Positions 24,465-35,832 of a DNA stretch of 64,000 nt are shown in pieces (the first letter of the stretch is position 1; every line of letters starts with the position of its first letter). Made by a program: the position numbers and the translations under genes. Below the pieces are notes generated by a model. The model did not search any database and had not been told where the DNA came from. It saw nothing but the letters and a program-made list of their open reading frames with translations. The stretch is from Aquarana catesbeiana (taxonomy: Eukaryota; Chordata; Amphibia; Anura; Ranidae), in the NCBI RefSeq assembly GCF_042186555.1, contig NC_133325.1, forward strand, positions 293,142,109 to 293,206,108, in the 5' to 3' direction.

Positions 24465-24947
24465 TAATAGGGCGTACACACGGTCGGACTTTGTTCGGAC
24501 ATTCCGACAACAAAATCCTAGGATTTTTTCCGACGGATGTTGGCTCAAACTCGTTTTGCCTACACACGGTCGCACAAAGTTGTTGGAATTTCCGATCGAC
24601 AACCACGCGGTCACGTACACCACGTACGACGAGACTAGAAAAGGCCGGTTCAGAACCAAGCGCGGCACCCTTTGGGCTCCTTTTGCTAATCTCGTGTTAG
24701 TAAAAGTTTGGTGAGAGACGATTTGCGCTTTTTCAGACTCGTGGCTTTCAGATCGTTTTCTGCCGTTCAGTTTGTGCTTGTGGGTTTGTATCTGCTCTTC
24801 AGTGCGTGCAAGCAAGTTCCGCGTGACTTTATGTAGTCATTGTATTCTTGTTCGGTCGTTACTGGTTTTCAGGTCGCTCTTCACAGGCCTTGCTGTTCTT
24901 CACTGCATTCTGTTACTTCGTTCTGAGCAGCCGACCGTTTTCTAGCC

Positions 24948-27123
24948 ATGTTTCGTATGCGTACTCCTCGTAGAGTTCGTGCTGTGCGGGGGCTTGGTGT
25001 TGGGGTCCTGACCTTGACACAAGTCCAGTCCATGAACAGGGTGAGGAGGAGTTCATGGACCAAGAATTGGTTGCTTCAGCGTGACCAGTTCTGTCATATG
25101 CCTTTGCTCCGTGAGATCCGTGAGAATAATCCTGATGATTTCAGGAACTTTCTCAGGATGACGGACCCCGTGTTTCACTGTCTGTTGGCTTTGCTGACCC
25201 CCTATATCAGCAGGCAGGATACCTGCATGAGGCAAGCCATCACTGCGGAGCAGAGGTTGGTCGCTACCTTGCGGTATTTGGCCACAGGGAGAAGCCTGCA
25301 AGACCTCAAGTTCTCGACAGGCATCTCCCCCCAGGCTCTGGGGATCATTATCCCAGAGACCTGTTCTGCCATCATCCAGGTCCTGCAGAAGGAGTATATG
25401 AAGGTAAGATTTTTATCCTTTTATATCACATTTTATTGTATTTAATGTTTGATAATATATTGTATTTCTTTCCTCATTCCCTAATTACCATGATTGTAAT
25501 ATGATGTGAATGTCCCCTTTGTCCTCATGCATGCTGGATTTTTATGTAATTATTATTTTAGGTCCTTCATACATATTTGCCCTTCAATAACCTCCCCAGC
25601 ATGGTGTCTCCTGCCCTATATTCACCTCATGTAGTCACTTAACAATGTATTTTATCAGCTCTATAGTAGTGCTTTACCCCAAACACCCCCTAAAATGTTT
25701 GGAAATGTTATTTTTGATTTAAATTCAGGCAGAGTGCCAGAGGGTTTTTTTTGTGGTGTCCCCAAATTTTTTGTAACCCTCCCTCCCCCAACTGCTAAGT
25801 CAGCTGATCCCAATTCTCTATCCTCAATCATCTATCTGCTGACTTTGCCAAACCCATACACACTATACCCACCTCTTTACTGGTCAGATTTATGGATGAA
25901 TTCCCCAAAGCATGTAGTGCAAGGGCCTGCCTGTATACTTTCCAATGGTACTGTTTAAAGTTTTTGTATCCTATTATTATCTTGATAGGTAATAGCAGAA
26001 TGTTCAAATGTGCTCAAATGTGTACAGTGTGTATTTATATCTTTGTATTATGACACTTCTTACCTGTCCAGTGGTCTGCCAATAGTGTAACTAAGGAGGG
26101 TCTGTTCCAAGTAATACCCTGTATTTAGGCATTCATCTCTCAATGAAGTGAAGAGGGTTACCTGTCCAAGAGTTCCCCCCCTATAATGTTAGAAATGGCC
26201 CATGAGGGGGGGAGGGGGAATATGATAGGTGTACCTTATACTTTGTTGTTGTTAAATTCCCCTTAATAAATGCTATCTGGAGGTTGCCCCATAATGTTTG
26301 TGTCTAATCTGCTTGCCGTGTTTCTGTGAAAAAATAGTAATGTTTATTGTTTTTTCCTCAACAGTTTCCTTCAATGCCACAGGAATGGCAGACTGTGGCC
26401 TCCCACTTTGCCCAGCGGTGGGACTTTCCTAACTGCGGAGGGGCAATTGATGGGAAACACATCCACATCGTCCCACCACCCAACTCGGGGTCGTACTATT
26501 ATAATTACAAGGGGTTTAATAGTATAGTGATGTTGGCGGTGGTGTCGGCTAATTACGAGTTCTTGTATGTGGACGTGGGGAAGAATGGCCGGATGTCCGA
26601 TGGTGGAGTGATCGCCCAGACGGAGTTCTACAGGCGTCTCCAGAATGGCAGCTTGGACTTGCCACCTCCAGAGGACAATGTTGAAGGTCTCCCATTTGTG
26701 TTCGTTGCTGATGAAGCATTTGCGCTGGGGGACCACCTGATGCGGCCATTCCCGATGAGGACCCTCACCCCGGAACAGAGGGTTTTTAATTACCGGCTGG
26801 CCAGAGCCCGAAGAGTGGTGGAGAACACATTTGGAATCCTGGCCAGCCGGTTCCGATTATTTCTGACACCCATCCATATGGCGGAGTATAAACTGAACCA
26901 TATAATACTTGCCTGCTGTGTTCTCCATAATTTTTTAAGAAAACATTCAGCCAACTATGCTGGCTCAGTTGGGCCTGAGGCCGGAATCCCAAATCCATCA
27001 ACACTGACGGCGCTTGAAAGTGGCCGTCCTGGCTTGCCCTCCCTGAGTGCCCGTGATGTCTGGTTACGCTACCTGGAGTTCTTTGCGGGTAGGGGGGCTA
27101 TCAATATGCCAGACAATCTGTGA
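24948..27123 (+). CDS. Harbinger DDE transposase, two exons, open
   Basis: Exons 24948-25403 and 26365-27123 join in phase across a GTAAGA...CAACAG intron and give 404 residues without a stop. The N-terminal 150 residues hold a helix-turn-helix-like region (RLVATLRYLATGRSLQDLKF, then GISPQALGIII). The catalytic domain has D181 (GGAIDGKHIHI), D268 (FVFVADEAF) and E305 (RVVENTFGIL), the HARBI1-type DDE triad with usual spacing. A polyadenylation signal follows at 27135-27140. The enzyme would cut and join element ends; in characterised relatives it needs the Myb-like partner for nuclear entry and end recognition. It is the only full-length open transposase in the window. Start chosen as the first ATG of the conserved frame; an upstream noncoding exon is possible. 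Confidence 0.93.
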
Positions 27124-27714
27124 AACCTTTTTCAAATAAAAAACAACCAAAAGAAATTCTTTGTGGACATTTACTGCTTGTGTTTGTTTTAGCTGACCCT
27201 GACAGAAATGTGTTGAGTGCAGAAAATGTCGTGATTGGGTAACCTTATAAAAAACAGTGTTGGCTGGTACTTCCTAAATGCAAAAACACATTTCACTACA
27301 AGTGCAATTGCAACTGCACTGAACCTGCACTTGTAGTGCAAAGTGTATTTGCCCTTAGGAAATAACCCCCATTTTTGCATAAAACAGCAATTACATCAAA
27401 AGTGTTGTAGTGTTGAGACAATAATCCACACATTCTTGAGTAAGGCACTTTTTTATACCTGCACAATCACATGTGCATTTACGAAAGGTTTTTAAAACAA
27501 ACCAACATGTTTGTTGTATAAAAATGTTTGCAGTAGCATTATCAAAAATCGAAATATCCATTTCAGATAAAACAGGCCTGTGTAAAACCAACAAGAAAGC
27601 CAAAAAACTTGAACTTACAAAGTTCACATATGGTAAAACCTGAAGGCTATATCAGACATCAGTATTTAGGAACTGGGTGTGATATAGCGTTCAGATGGGG
27701 GGAAATCACCCCTG

Positions 27715-27936
27715 GAAAAGCCAAATTTGGAAGATGCACACCAATTTACGAATGTCAACATGTGCTATCTGCCATCAGGGGGGATCAAGGGACGTGTTTT
27801 GGGGGAGCAAGCCCTTCCTCAACACGACTTTATAATTGAGGAAGGGGTTGCACCCCCAAAACGCATCCATTGATCTCCCGTGATGGCAGATAGCACATGT
27901 TGGCACACTGTGTGCATCCTCCAAATTTGGCTTTTC
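27715..27936. repeat. 222-bp foldback with hammerhead-like arms
   Basis: The outer arms GAAAAGCCAAATTTGGA and its complement TCCAAATTTGGCTTTTC extend inward through AACATGTGCTATCTGCCATCA and its complement to a centre around TTCCTCAA...TTGAGGAA. Each arm reads UUGAGGAAGGG-loop-CCCCCAAAACRCRU, a degenerate version of the hammerhead-like pattern (C3 and G12 replaced). It lies between the transposase and Myb-like genes and may be a nested insertion or part of the Harbinger; no target duplication was identified. Confidence 0.75.
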
Positions 27937-27996
27937 TAAACATTGAAAAAATTTTTGGAAGATTGGACCACAATAAAACAGGTGATTTTGTGGGGT

Positions 27997-29317
27997 TTAA
28001 ATTCGCCCCAAAACATCAATGATGTTATTATTTTTTTTAATAACATCACTGATTTGTTGCTGTATGTTGTGCAATTCGAGATTACACCCCATGATCTCCC
28101 CGATCAGTATCTGGGCACTTTCAGATGTGAAACGTTCTATCTCCCTCACATCACGATCACCTAAAAAGAGATAAAGAACAAAAAAAAAGGTCTCAAAAAT
28201 CTGCCACCATCCATCTCTTTTACCTGAGCCTGTGGTCGCAGACACTCACCTGTTGTGGTGTCAATCTCCACCACATCTTCTTCTTCCTCCTGCTCAGCTT
28301 CTTGTGTTTGCGGTATTTCCCCTTCTTCCAGAGGTGGGGGGTCTGTGTTCTCCTGGGATGAGGGGTGTCCTCCGAGTCTTTTCTCCCCTATGTAAAACAA
28401 AAATGGTATACTTAGCACACAGATATTTGATGGCAGAACTAGAACTAGGAAACATTGCTTGGAAGTGGGGTACAATTGTCTATTTTAGCCGAGTTCCAAG
28501 ATGTATATTTTTTATTGCCCTTTGTCAAGCTGCAATACTTTACCTGTTTGGTACAAGCTTCACAGATGTAGCCCCCCCTATAGTATACACTGGAGCACCT
28601 GTGTGCCCCCCCTAATAAAAATGGTGTTCTTGTGTCCCACACTAGTGCTCCAGTGTCCAGATGTGAAAACACCTGCTCAGTGTCCTCTCCTTACACACAA
28701 TCTAGTTGGCATTTCATTCTAGTAACAAACCCATCTACACAAACAAATATTTGGCATCCAAGTAGGCCCCAAAAAATGTGGGAAAATGCATATGGCCTAA
28801 ACAATGGTGTTCTAGAGGCCGAAAGAAAAATGTTTGATACGAACGAATAATGGGCCCATGAACATTAAAGTTGCCCTTTTAAACGTTACAATTAATAAAA
28901 GCATATGGAGCAGAACGAACGGAATAAAGACAGAAAGAATAGGAACACAGCACAACTACTTACTTTTTTGCAGCACTCTCCGGATCTTTCGGTACTGCTC
29001 TGGCTCTCTCAACTTCAGGTCCGACCACCGCTTCCTGAGCTGATCTTTAGATCTTCGTACCCCGAAATTCCTCTCAAGACTCCTGACCACTTTCGCCATG
29101 ATCTTGGCCTTTCGGATGTTGGGTGGGGGTAAGGCCCATATTTTCCGTCATAGTCGGACTTCCTCATGATGTCGACCATCTCCAACATCTCCCCAAACTA
29201 CATATTTGTGGCCTTAAAACGTCTCCTTCTGGATCGGGACGTGCCTGGATCCGGCCTTTCCTCCTCCTCCTCCTCGTTGCTAGAATTAGCATGCACCTGC
29301 TGTAACTCCGCCATCAT
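27997..29317 (-). pseudogene. Harbinger Myb/SANT-like accessory protein, three exons
   Basis: Exons 29317-28974, 28387-28250 and 28160-27997 have good GT/AG borders and matching phases. The start MMAELQQVHANSS is followed by an acidic run and a basic RSRRRR. The DNA-binding region (MVDIMRKSDYDGKY, then NIRKAKIMAKVVRSLERNFG and LRKRWSDLKLREPEQYRKIR) resembles the Myb/SANT-like domain of Harbinger accessory proteins and NAIF1. The middle exon is acidic (EEEEDVVEIDTTTG); the last is helical (IQQQISDVIKKNNNIIDVLG) and may dimerise. Two lesions: TAG right after FKATNM and a one-base shift at a C-run in the PYPHP region. In relatives this protein binds the ends and imports the transposase. Confidence 0.82.
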
Positions 29318-29605
29318 GCTCTTCACCCACTGCGCTGAACGAAAAGGGGCGGGGAATAGACTAGAAAGAACGTCAGGGGCGGTCGAAGTTACACGCATGC
29401 GCAGTGTGTATAAAGCGTAACACGCGTGCGTATTACGTACGATCTGTGAGCGGAGGAAGGAGCATTGGACGCGCCGATCGTAAGAACGAAGGTAAGAGAC
29501 AAACTTGTGCCTATACTGCTTTTAGATTGAGGCCTATATTGTAACAAGATTAAGAGAGTTTTGTCTGACATTAGGCTTTGTCTTGTGTTGTGTCTTGCAG
29601 TGAAC
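29318..29605. promoter_or_regulatory. divergent promoter between Myb-like and MADF genes
   Basis: The two accessory genes start back to back here. The segment is CpG-rich compared with its surroundings and contains CGCATGCGC (29394-29402), close to an NRF-1 site, and GGGGCGGGG (29346-29354), an Sp1-like box. A donor at 29492 (AAG/GTAAGA) and an acceptor ending at 29600 define an intron in the MADF 5' leader. A bidirectional promoter is inferred from layout. Confidence 0.6.
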
Positions 29606-30618
29606 ATGGATAGCTTAATGAAAGACAATGACTTCATGTCAGTATTCGTAGAGATGCTAAGTGAGCTGCCCTGTCTGTGGGAGATTACCCACCCCCATTT
29701 CAAGAACCAAGCAAAGAGGAAGGCAGCACTGGAGCAATTGTGTGAAATTGTGAAGCAGGTGATCCCCATGGCAGACATCACTTATTTAAAGATTTTCATT
29801 GGTGGCCTGAGGAGCACATATCTGAGGGAGCGCAAGAAAGTCCAGGATTCGCAGAGATCAGAGATCCGGAGCAGCAGATGACATCTATGTCCCCAGGATG
29901 TTGTACTACGACAGGCTGCACTTTCTGGCAGGCCAGACTGAACCCAGGCCATCCCTCTCAAGTCTTCCTTCCACGCTTCCTTCCCCCCCGGCTGAGGCTT
30001 CTGACGCCCAACCTGGGCCTTCCAGGCGATATGTGGAGGAGCCCAGATTGAGCCAGGTATAGCATTCCTCTAAATATTTCTGCTTGTCCAATCAATGATG
30101 TTAACTAGATGTTAGTTGGGAGTACTAATTTAGGATTGTGATTGATGATGCAAAACATTACAACTATGTCCCTTTTTCAAACACAGGGAAGTCTCAGCCA
30201 GGAGGTGGCCGGGCCGAGCCGGCTGGCTGATATCAAGGTCCCTCCACCCCCCCTGAAAATAGAAAGTGGCAGTAGGAGGAGTACCCTAGAGGAGGCTGCT
30301 ATAGCATTCTTTTGGAGGGATACAGAGGTCCTGGGAGCACCCCACACCATGGAGGAGAACATTGCTGCCTTCATAGCCTATAAAATGCAGAGGATGGAGG
30401 AGGGCCAAAAAGTCATGTGTGAGGCCCTCATATTGGATGGTCCTCCTCCTCCTCCTGCAGGTCCTCCTCCTCCTCCTCCCTCTCCTCCAGGTCCTCCCAG
30501 TCCTCCTCCAGGTCCCCCCAGTCCTCCTCCTCCTCCAGGTCCTACTCCTCCTCCTGCCACATCTCCAACTGCACAGCCACAGCCCGGAAGGAAGCGTGGA
30601 AGGAAGACCAGACAGTGA
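29606..30618 (+). pseudogene. Harbinger MADF-domain protein, two coding exons
   Basis: Coding exons are about 29606-30056 (donor CAG/GTATAG) and 30187-30618. Residues 10-85 form a MADF domain (FVEMLSELPCLWEITHPHF, then KAALEQLCEIVKQV), a trihelix-like DNA-binding fold. After KVQDSQRS a one-base shift near 29850-29870 moves the frame; beyond it the sequence still reads ADDIYVPRMLYYDRLHFLAG, so the protein was long. Exon 2 encodes a helical segment (MEENIAAFIAYKMQRMEEGQ), a long proline run and a basic end (GRKRGRKTRQ). A polyadenylation signal is at 30871-30876. MADF proteins accompany some PIF-like transposons and may bind the element ends. Apart from the shift the gene appears whole. Confidence 0.83.
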
Positions 30619-31657
30619 TTGCCCTGGATCCAGTCTGGTCGGCCAAAAGATGCAGCCTCTTGTGGTACCACAGCCTGGGGACACAGATGTCATCTGCTGC
30701 TATCCAGATCTCTGCGAATCCCGGACCAGACTACCCTTCCTTACATATGGACTCCTCAGGCCACCAATTTTGATGTTGAAGAATTGATGTCTGCCGTGGG
30801 GGTCCCAGGCTTCACTAATTTCTCATGTTGATCCAGTGTTGCCTTCCTCTTTGTTTGGTTCTGATCCCTTAATAAAGGATTTTTGTTTTGAATTATACTC
30901 TCCTATGTGTTTTACTTCAAAAATGACAGTTTGTTTGTGAGGATTCAGGTACATTTCAAATATACAATGTGAAATGAACAAGGGACACCAACAACAAACA
31001 ATCTCCTTGAGATTAAATAATACAAGATATCAATGGTGTTGGGGTAACTTGACACACAAAACACAGACAAAAATATTCTGGAGTAAAAATAAAAATAACA
31101 TTGAACAAAGATCAGCCTTGGAAAAAATCCAAACATTAAAGAAAAAAAAGGCTGAAAATCCAAAAAAAAAAAAATAAAAAAAAATATAAAACTGTCAGAT
31201 GTGACAACTAATAACAATATATTCAGGGAATCCCACTAAAAAAACACAAATAAAAGTTTGTGAGAAGTGTGTGTGAATATGAGCAGCAAAACTACTTAAT
31301 TCTTGTCACATTATAAAGAAGAAGAGAGTGCGCTGTATTAAACCATTTTTAACATTGCAGCGTGACGAAAGTGCTGTATCCATTGCGAACGCTAAGTTTA
31401 CCAGAACGAGCTGTCCCGTGTCGGAATTTCTTCTGAGCATGCGTGGCACTTTGTGCGTCGGAACAGGCCACACACGGTCGGAATTGACGCGATCTGATTT
31501 TGTTGTCGGAAAATTTTATCTCCTGCTCTCCAACTTTGTGTGTCGGAAAATCCGATGGAAAATGTCCGATGGCGCCCACACACGGTCAGAATTTCCGACA
31601 ACACGCTCCGATCAGACATTGTCCATCGGAAAATCTGACCGTGTGTACGGGGCATAA

Positions 31658-32345
31658 GTCCTCACTCGCTCTTTGTGGGTGCAGAAATGGGCCCTGCTTC
31701 GAAATATTAGATCAAGAATTGTAATTACATGCCCCTGTTGAACAGGGGCTAAAAAATTAGGCCTTAGGCACTGGTGCTGGTGCCACAACACTGCAACCCC
31801 TCACAGATACTCTAGTTGGAACGCAGAAATGAGCCCTGCTGCAAAGTATTGCATCAAAAATTGTAATAACACGCCCCTGTTAAACAGGGGCTGAAAAATT
31901 GGGCCTTAGGCACTGGTGCTGGTGCCACAACACTGCAACCCCTCACAGATACTCTAGTTGGAACGCAGAAATGATCCCTGCTGCAAAGTATTGCATCAAA
32001 AATTGTAATTACAGGCCCCTGTTAAACAGGGGCTGAAAAATTGGGCCTTAGGCACTGGTGCTGGTGCCACAACACTGCAACCTCTCACAGATACTCTAGT
32101 TGGAATGCAGAAATGAGCCCTTCTGCAAAGTATTGCATCAAAAATTGTAATTACATGCCCCTGTTAAACAGGGGCTGAAAAATTGGGCCTTAGGCACTGG
32201 TGCTGGTGCCACAACACTGCAACCCCTCACAGATACTCTAGTTGGAACGCAGAAATGAGCCCTGCTGCAAAGTATTGCATCAAAAATTGTAATTACAGGC
32301 CCCTGTTAAACAGGGGCTGAAAAATTGGGCCTTAGGCACTGGTGG
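31658..32345 (+). repeat. 142-bp array, right part
   Basis: CCACAACACTG recurs at 31783, 31925, 32067 and 32209, exactly 142 bp apart. Units are about 95 percent alike by eye and contain the hairpin GCCCCTGTTAAACAGGGGC. It continues the array at 24290-24464 and lies 3' of the hAT transposase. Confidence 0.95.
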
Positions 32346-32478
32346 TGGCGCCCAGAACCAAAAATGTTCTTACAAGCTATCAGCGTGATGATTGAGGAGG
32401 AAGAGGATAATTACTCAGGGATAGTCACTCAGCATCAGCATAGGCAGTCTTTGAAGGGATCTGAGATTTCAAAAAAAA

Positions 32479-35400
32479 TTATTCGGTTACATCAGCATCA
32501 GGTGCTTGGTAGCTGGTGGTGATCCAAGACTGATTGATTTTTATGAAGGTCAGTCGATCGACCAAATCGGTGGACAGACGCACCCTGTGATCGGTTACAA
32601 AGCCTCCAGCAGCACTGAATGTGCGTTCCGAAAGAACGCTGGATGCAGGACAGGCCAGTAGCTTAACTGCATACTGTGTAAGCTCTGGCCAGTGATCCAT
32701 CCTCAAGACCCAGTAACCCAGAGGATTTTCAGTGGGAAAGGTGTCCAAGTCAGATCTTGCCCCTAGGTATTCCTGCACCATGTAAAACAGATGCTGGCGA
32801 TGGTTGCTGGAACCGATCATACCTTGGGGCTGCGGACCAAAAAATTGTCTAAGCGCATCGGTCAGACGGCCACCTTCTCCACCGCTCCTTCTTTGACTGA
32901 CCGAAGCCTCAGCAACACGTTGTCCAGAAACAGGAGTTTGTAACCTCCCAGTCTCTGGGAACGCATTGCACAGACCTTTCTGCAAGGCCTCCTGAAGATG
33001 TTTCATCCTCTGCTCCCTCTGCGATGGCAAGATAAGGTCCGCAACCTTACCCTTGTAACGTGGATCAAGGAGGGTTGCCAGCCAGTGTTGGTCCTTCTCC
33101 TTGATACCACGAATACGAGGATCCTTCCGCAGGCTTTGCAGGATCAGGGAGGCCATGCAGCGTAGGTTTGCTGAGGCATTCGGTCCGGAGTCCTCTGGGT
33201 CACTAAGGACGACATGGTCCGCAGCCACCTCCTTCCAGCCACGTACAAGTCCATGTGTTTCTTGGGACTGATCCCTTAAAGACTGCTGCTGATGCTGAGT
33301 GCCAGGCTCCACCTCCATACTGACACAATCTTCCTCCTCCTCCTGCTCCTCCTCCTCTTCCTGTGTGATCGGCGGGCACGCAGGAACACTGTCTGGATAA
33401 AGGGGGCCTTGAGAGCTAAGGAAGTCCTCCTCTTCCTGCCTCTGTTCTGCCTCAAGTGTCCTGTCCATTATTCCACGCAGCGTGTGCTCAAACAGGTGGA
33501 CAAGGGGGACAGTGTCACTGATGCATGCACTGTCACTGCTCACCATCCTCGTGGCCTCCTCAAATGGTGACAGGACAGTGCATGCATCCCTGATCATGGC
33601 CCACTGGCGTGGGGAAAAAAACCAAGCTCCCCTGACCCTGTCCTGGTGCCATAGTCGCACAGGTACTCATTGATGGCCCTCTGCTGCGTGTGCAGCCGCT
33701 GCAGCATGGCCAACGTTGAGTTCCACCTGGTGGGCATGTCACAGATTAGGCGGTTCTTGGGCAGGTTAAACTCCTTTTGAAGGTCCGTCAGCCGAGCACT
33801 GGCATTATATGACCGGCGGAAATGCACACAGACTTTCCTGGCCTGCCTCAGGACATCCTGTAAGCCCGGGTACCTGCCCAAGAACCGCTGTACCACCAAC
33901 AGGGCACATGGGTCATTTGTCCCTGTCGGAGGGCAGAGAGGAGGTTGGTGCCATTGTCACAAACCACCATTCCTGCCTTAAGTTGGCGTGGTCATCAACC
34001 ACCTCTGAACCTGCCCCTGCAGAGCTGACAGAACCTCTGCCCCAGTGTGGCTCCTGTCCCCCAAGCACACCAGCTCAAGCACCGCATGGCATCTTTTGGC
34101 CTGCGTATTTGCGTAGCCCCTTGAATGCCTACAGAGCACCGCTGGTTCCGAGGACAAAGCACAGGAAGAGGCCATGGAGGAAGAAGAGGAGGGGGTGGGG
34201 GAGAGAGGTGTGTCACAATCATTAGCATTTTGGAGGCGTGGTGGCGGAACAACCTCCAACACTACTGCACCTTGTCCTGCATCCTTCCCAGCTGCCAGCA
34301 GAGTCACCCAATGCGTCGTGAAACTTAGGTAACGTCCCTGTCCATGCCTGCTGGACCATGAGTCAGCGGTAATATGCACCTTACCGCTGACCGCCCTGTC
34401 TAGCGAGGCATGGACATTGCCTTCCACATGCTGGTAGAGAGCCGGAATCACCTTCCATGAGAAAAAGTGGCGTTTGGGTACCTGCCACTGAGGAACCGCA
34501 CATTCCACAAACTCACGGAAGGGGGCAGAGTCTACCAACTGAAAAGGCAGCAGTTGAAGTGCTAGCAATTTTGCCAAGCTAGCATTCAACCTCTGGGCAT
34601 GTGAATGGCTGGGAGCAAACTTCTTTCGGCGGTGCAGCAGCTGTGGCAGGGAAATTTGCCTGGTACAATCTGACTTCGGTGCACCAAAAGCAGATTGCCC
34701 ACAAGTACTTGGCTGTGACACACCTAATTCTACACCTTCAGTCCTCTCAGTGCAGGTCTCAGAGAGGACTGAAGGTATAGTGGGGTTGGAGATCTCAGCT
34801 GATGAGGAGCAAGGAGGGGTCCTCTTTGTTCTTTGGTGTGGGTCTTTTAGATACGCTTGCCAACGAACTGCATGGCAGGTCAACATATGTCTGGTCAAGC
34901 ATGTGGTACCCAAGCGGGAGATGTTTTGGCCACGCGAGATACGCTTGAGACATATGTTGCAAATAGCAGCGGTGCGATCTGATGCACTCGTCTCAAAAAA
35001 GGCCCACACCAAAGAACTTTTTGAATAACGCGCAGAGACTGCAGCGCCATGCACATGTGGAGCTTTGAGGTGTGATGCAGTCAAGGTGCTGCCCTTAGGC
35101 TGGCCCCTGGAGGGCATCCTACCTCATTGGTGATGTGCAGCCTCCTCCTCCTCCTCTCTCCTATCAGGCACCCACGTTGAGTCAGTGACCTCATCATCCC
35201 CTCCCTCCTCATCACTGGAGCAAACCTGACAGTATGCTGCAGCAGGGGGAGCATGACTGCCAAATTGCTGTCCTTCTTGGGCACCCCCTCTGTCCGTGAT
35301 CATGTTACTGCCTTCATCGAGCTCAGTATCATCATCAGAGCCTTCCAAACGCTGGGCATCCTCCTGGAGCATGTACCCAACACTGTGGTCAAACAGTTCG

Positions 35401-35732
35401 AGGGACTCCTCAGGAGGACATGGTGGGGCTAGGGAAGGAGTCACTGATGACATTGAGCCAAGGGAAGAGGCCGCTGCTTTGCCAGACAAAGTACCCTGGG
35501 CATGGGTGAGAGAGAATGAGGAGGATGAGGACAGCTTGGTCATCCACTCGACCAAGTCTTCTGCATGTTGCGGCTCAACGCGGCCAGCTGCCGAAAAAAA
35601 GGCCAAGCGTGTCCCACGGCCACGTGCTGATGAGGATGCACCGTCTCCACGACCAGCACTAGACACAGAGCCTGCTTGCCCTCTCTTATTGGCTTGTGAC
35701 TGTCTGCCTCTCCTTCTTGGCCTTCCAGACAT
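32479..35732 (-). pseudogene. hAT transposase, BED-type, broken
   Basis: hAT transposases excise elements through hairpin ends and make 8-bp duplications. From the ATG at 35732 (MSGRPRRRGRQSQ) an acidic leader is followed by a BED zinc finger (SLVWAFFETSASDRTAAICN, C..C near residue 240 with later H...H), then the RNase H-like core: D in HITADSWSS, D in VVCDNGTNLL (shifted frame), PTRWNSTLAML, and E in SPFEEATRM. The C-terminal dimerisation motif is intact (LLACPASSVLSERTFSAAGG). Lesions: an in-frame stop at 35124-35126 and frameshifts near 33980, 33898 and 33620. It resembles ZBED-like hAT proteins. The insertion of an acidic glutamate-rich loop before the C-terminus is usual for this group. 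Confidence 0.9.
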
Positions 35733-35832
35733 ACTAATGGCCTGTAGCTGCACTAAGCTGGGATATATATATGTACTGATAATGCAGCTAGCAAAATCAA
35801 CTGCCTGCCTGTAGTATGAGAACACCACCAAC

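Larger units (their letters stand above)
24465..31657 (+). mobile_element. PIF/Harbinger transposon with three genes
   Basis: TAA is duplicated at 24465-24467 and 31655-31657. The termini are TAGGGCGTACACACGGTC at the left and, read inward from the right, TGCCCCGTACACACGGTC. Related copies of the same TIR blocks occur subterminally (CCGACAACAAAATC, GTGTGTCGGAAAATCCGATGG). Inside are a plus-strand two-exon DDE transposase, a minus-strand Myb/SANT-like gene and a plus-strand MADF gene. Three-base TWA duplications and a separate DNA-binding accessory protein are family features. Size 7187 bp. It lies within the hAT 142-bp array. Confidence 0.95.

Noticed and set aside
30286..30693. Arginine- and glycine-rich frames on minus opposite the MADF gene
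   Set aside because: Antisense of the proline run in exon 2 of the MADF gene.
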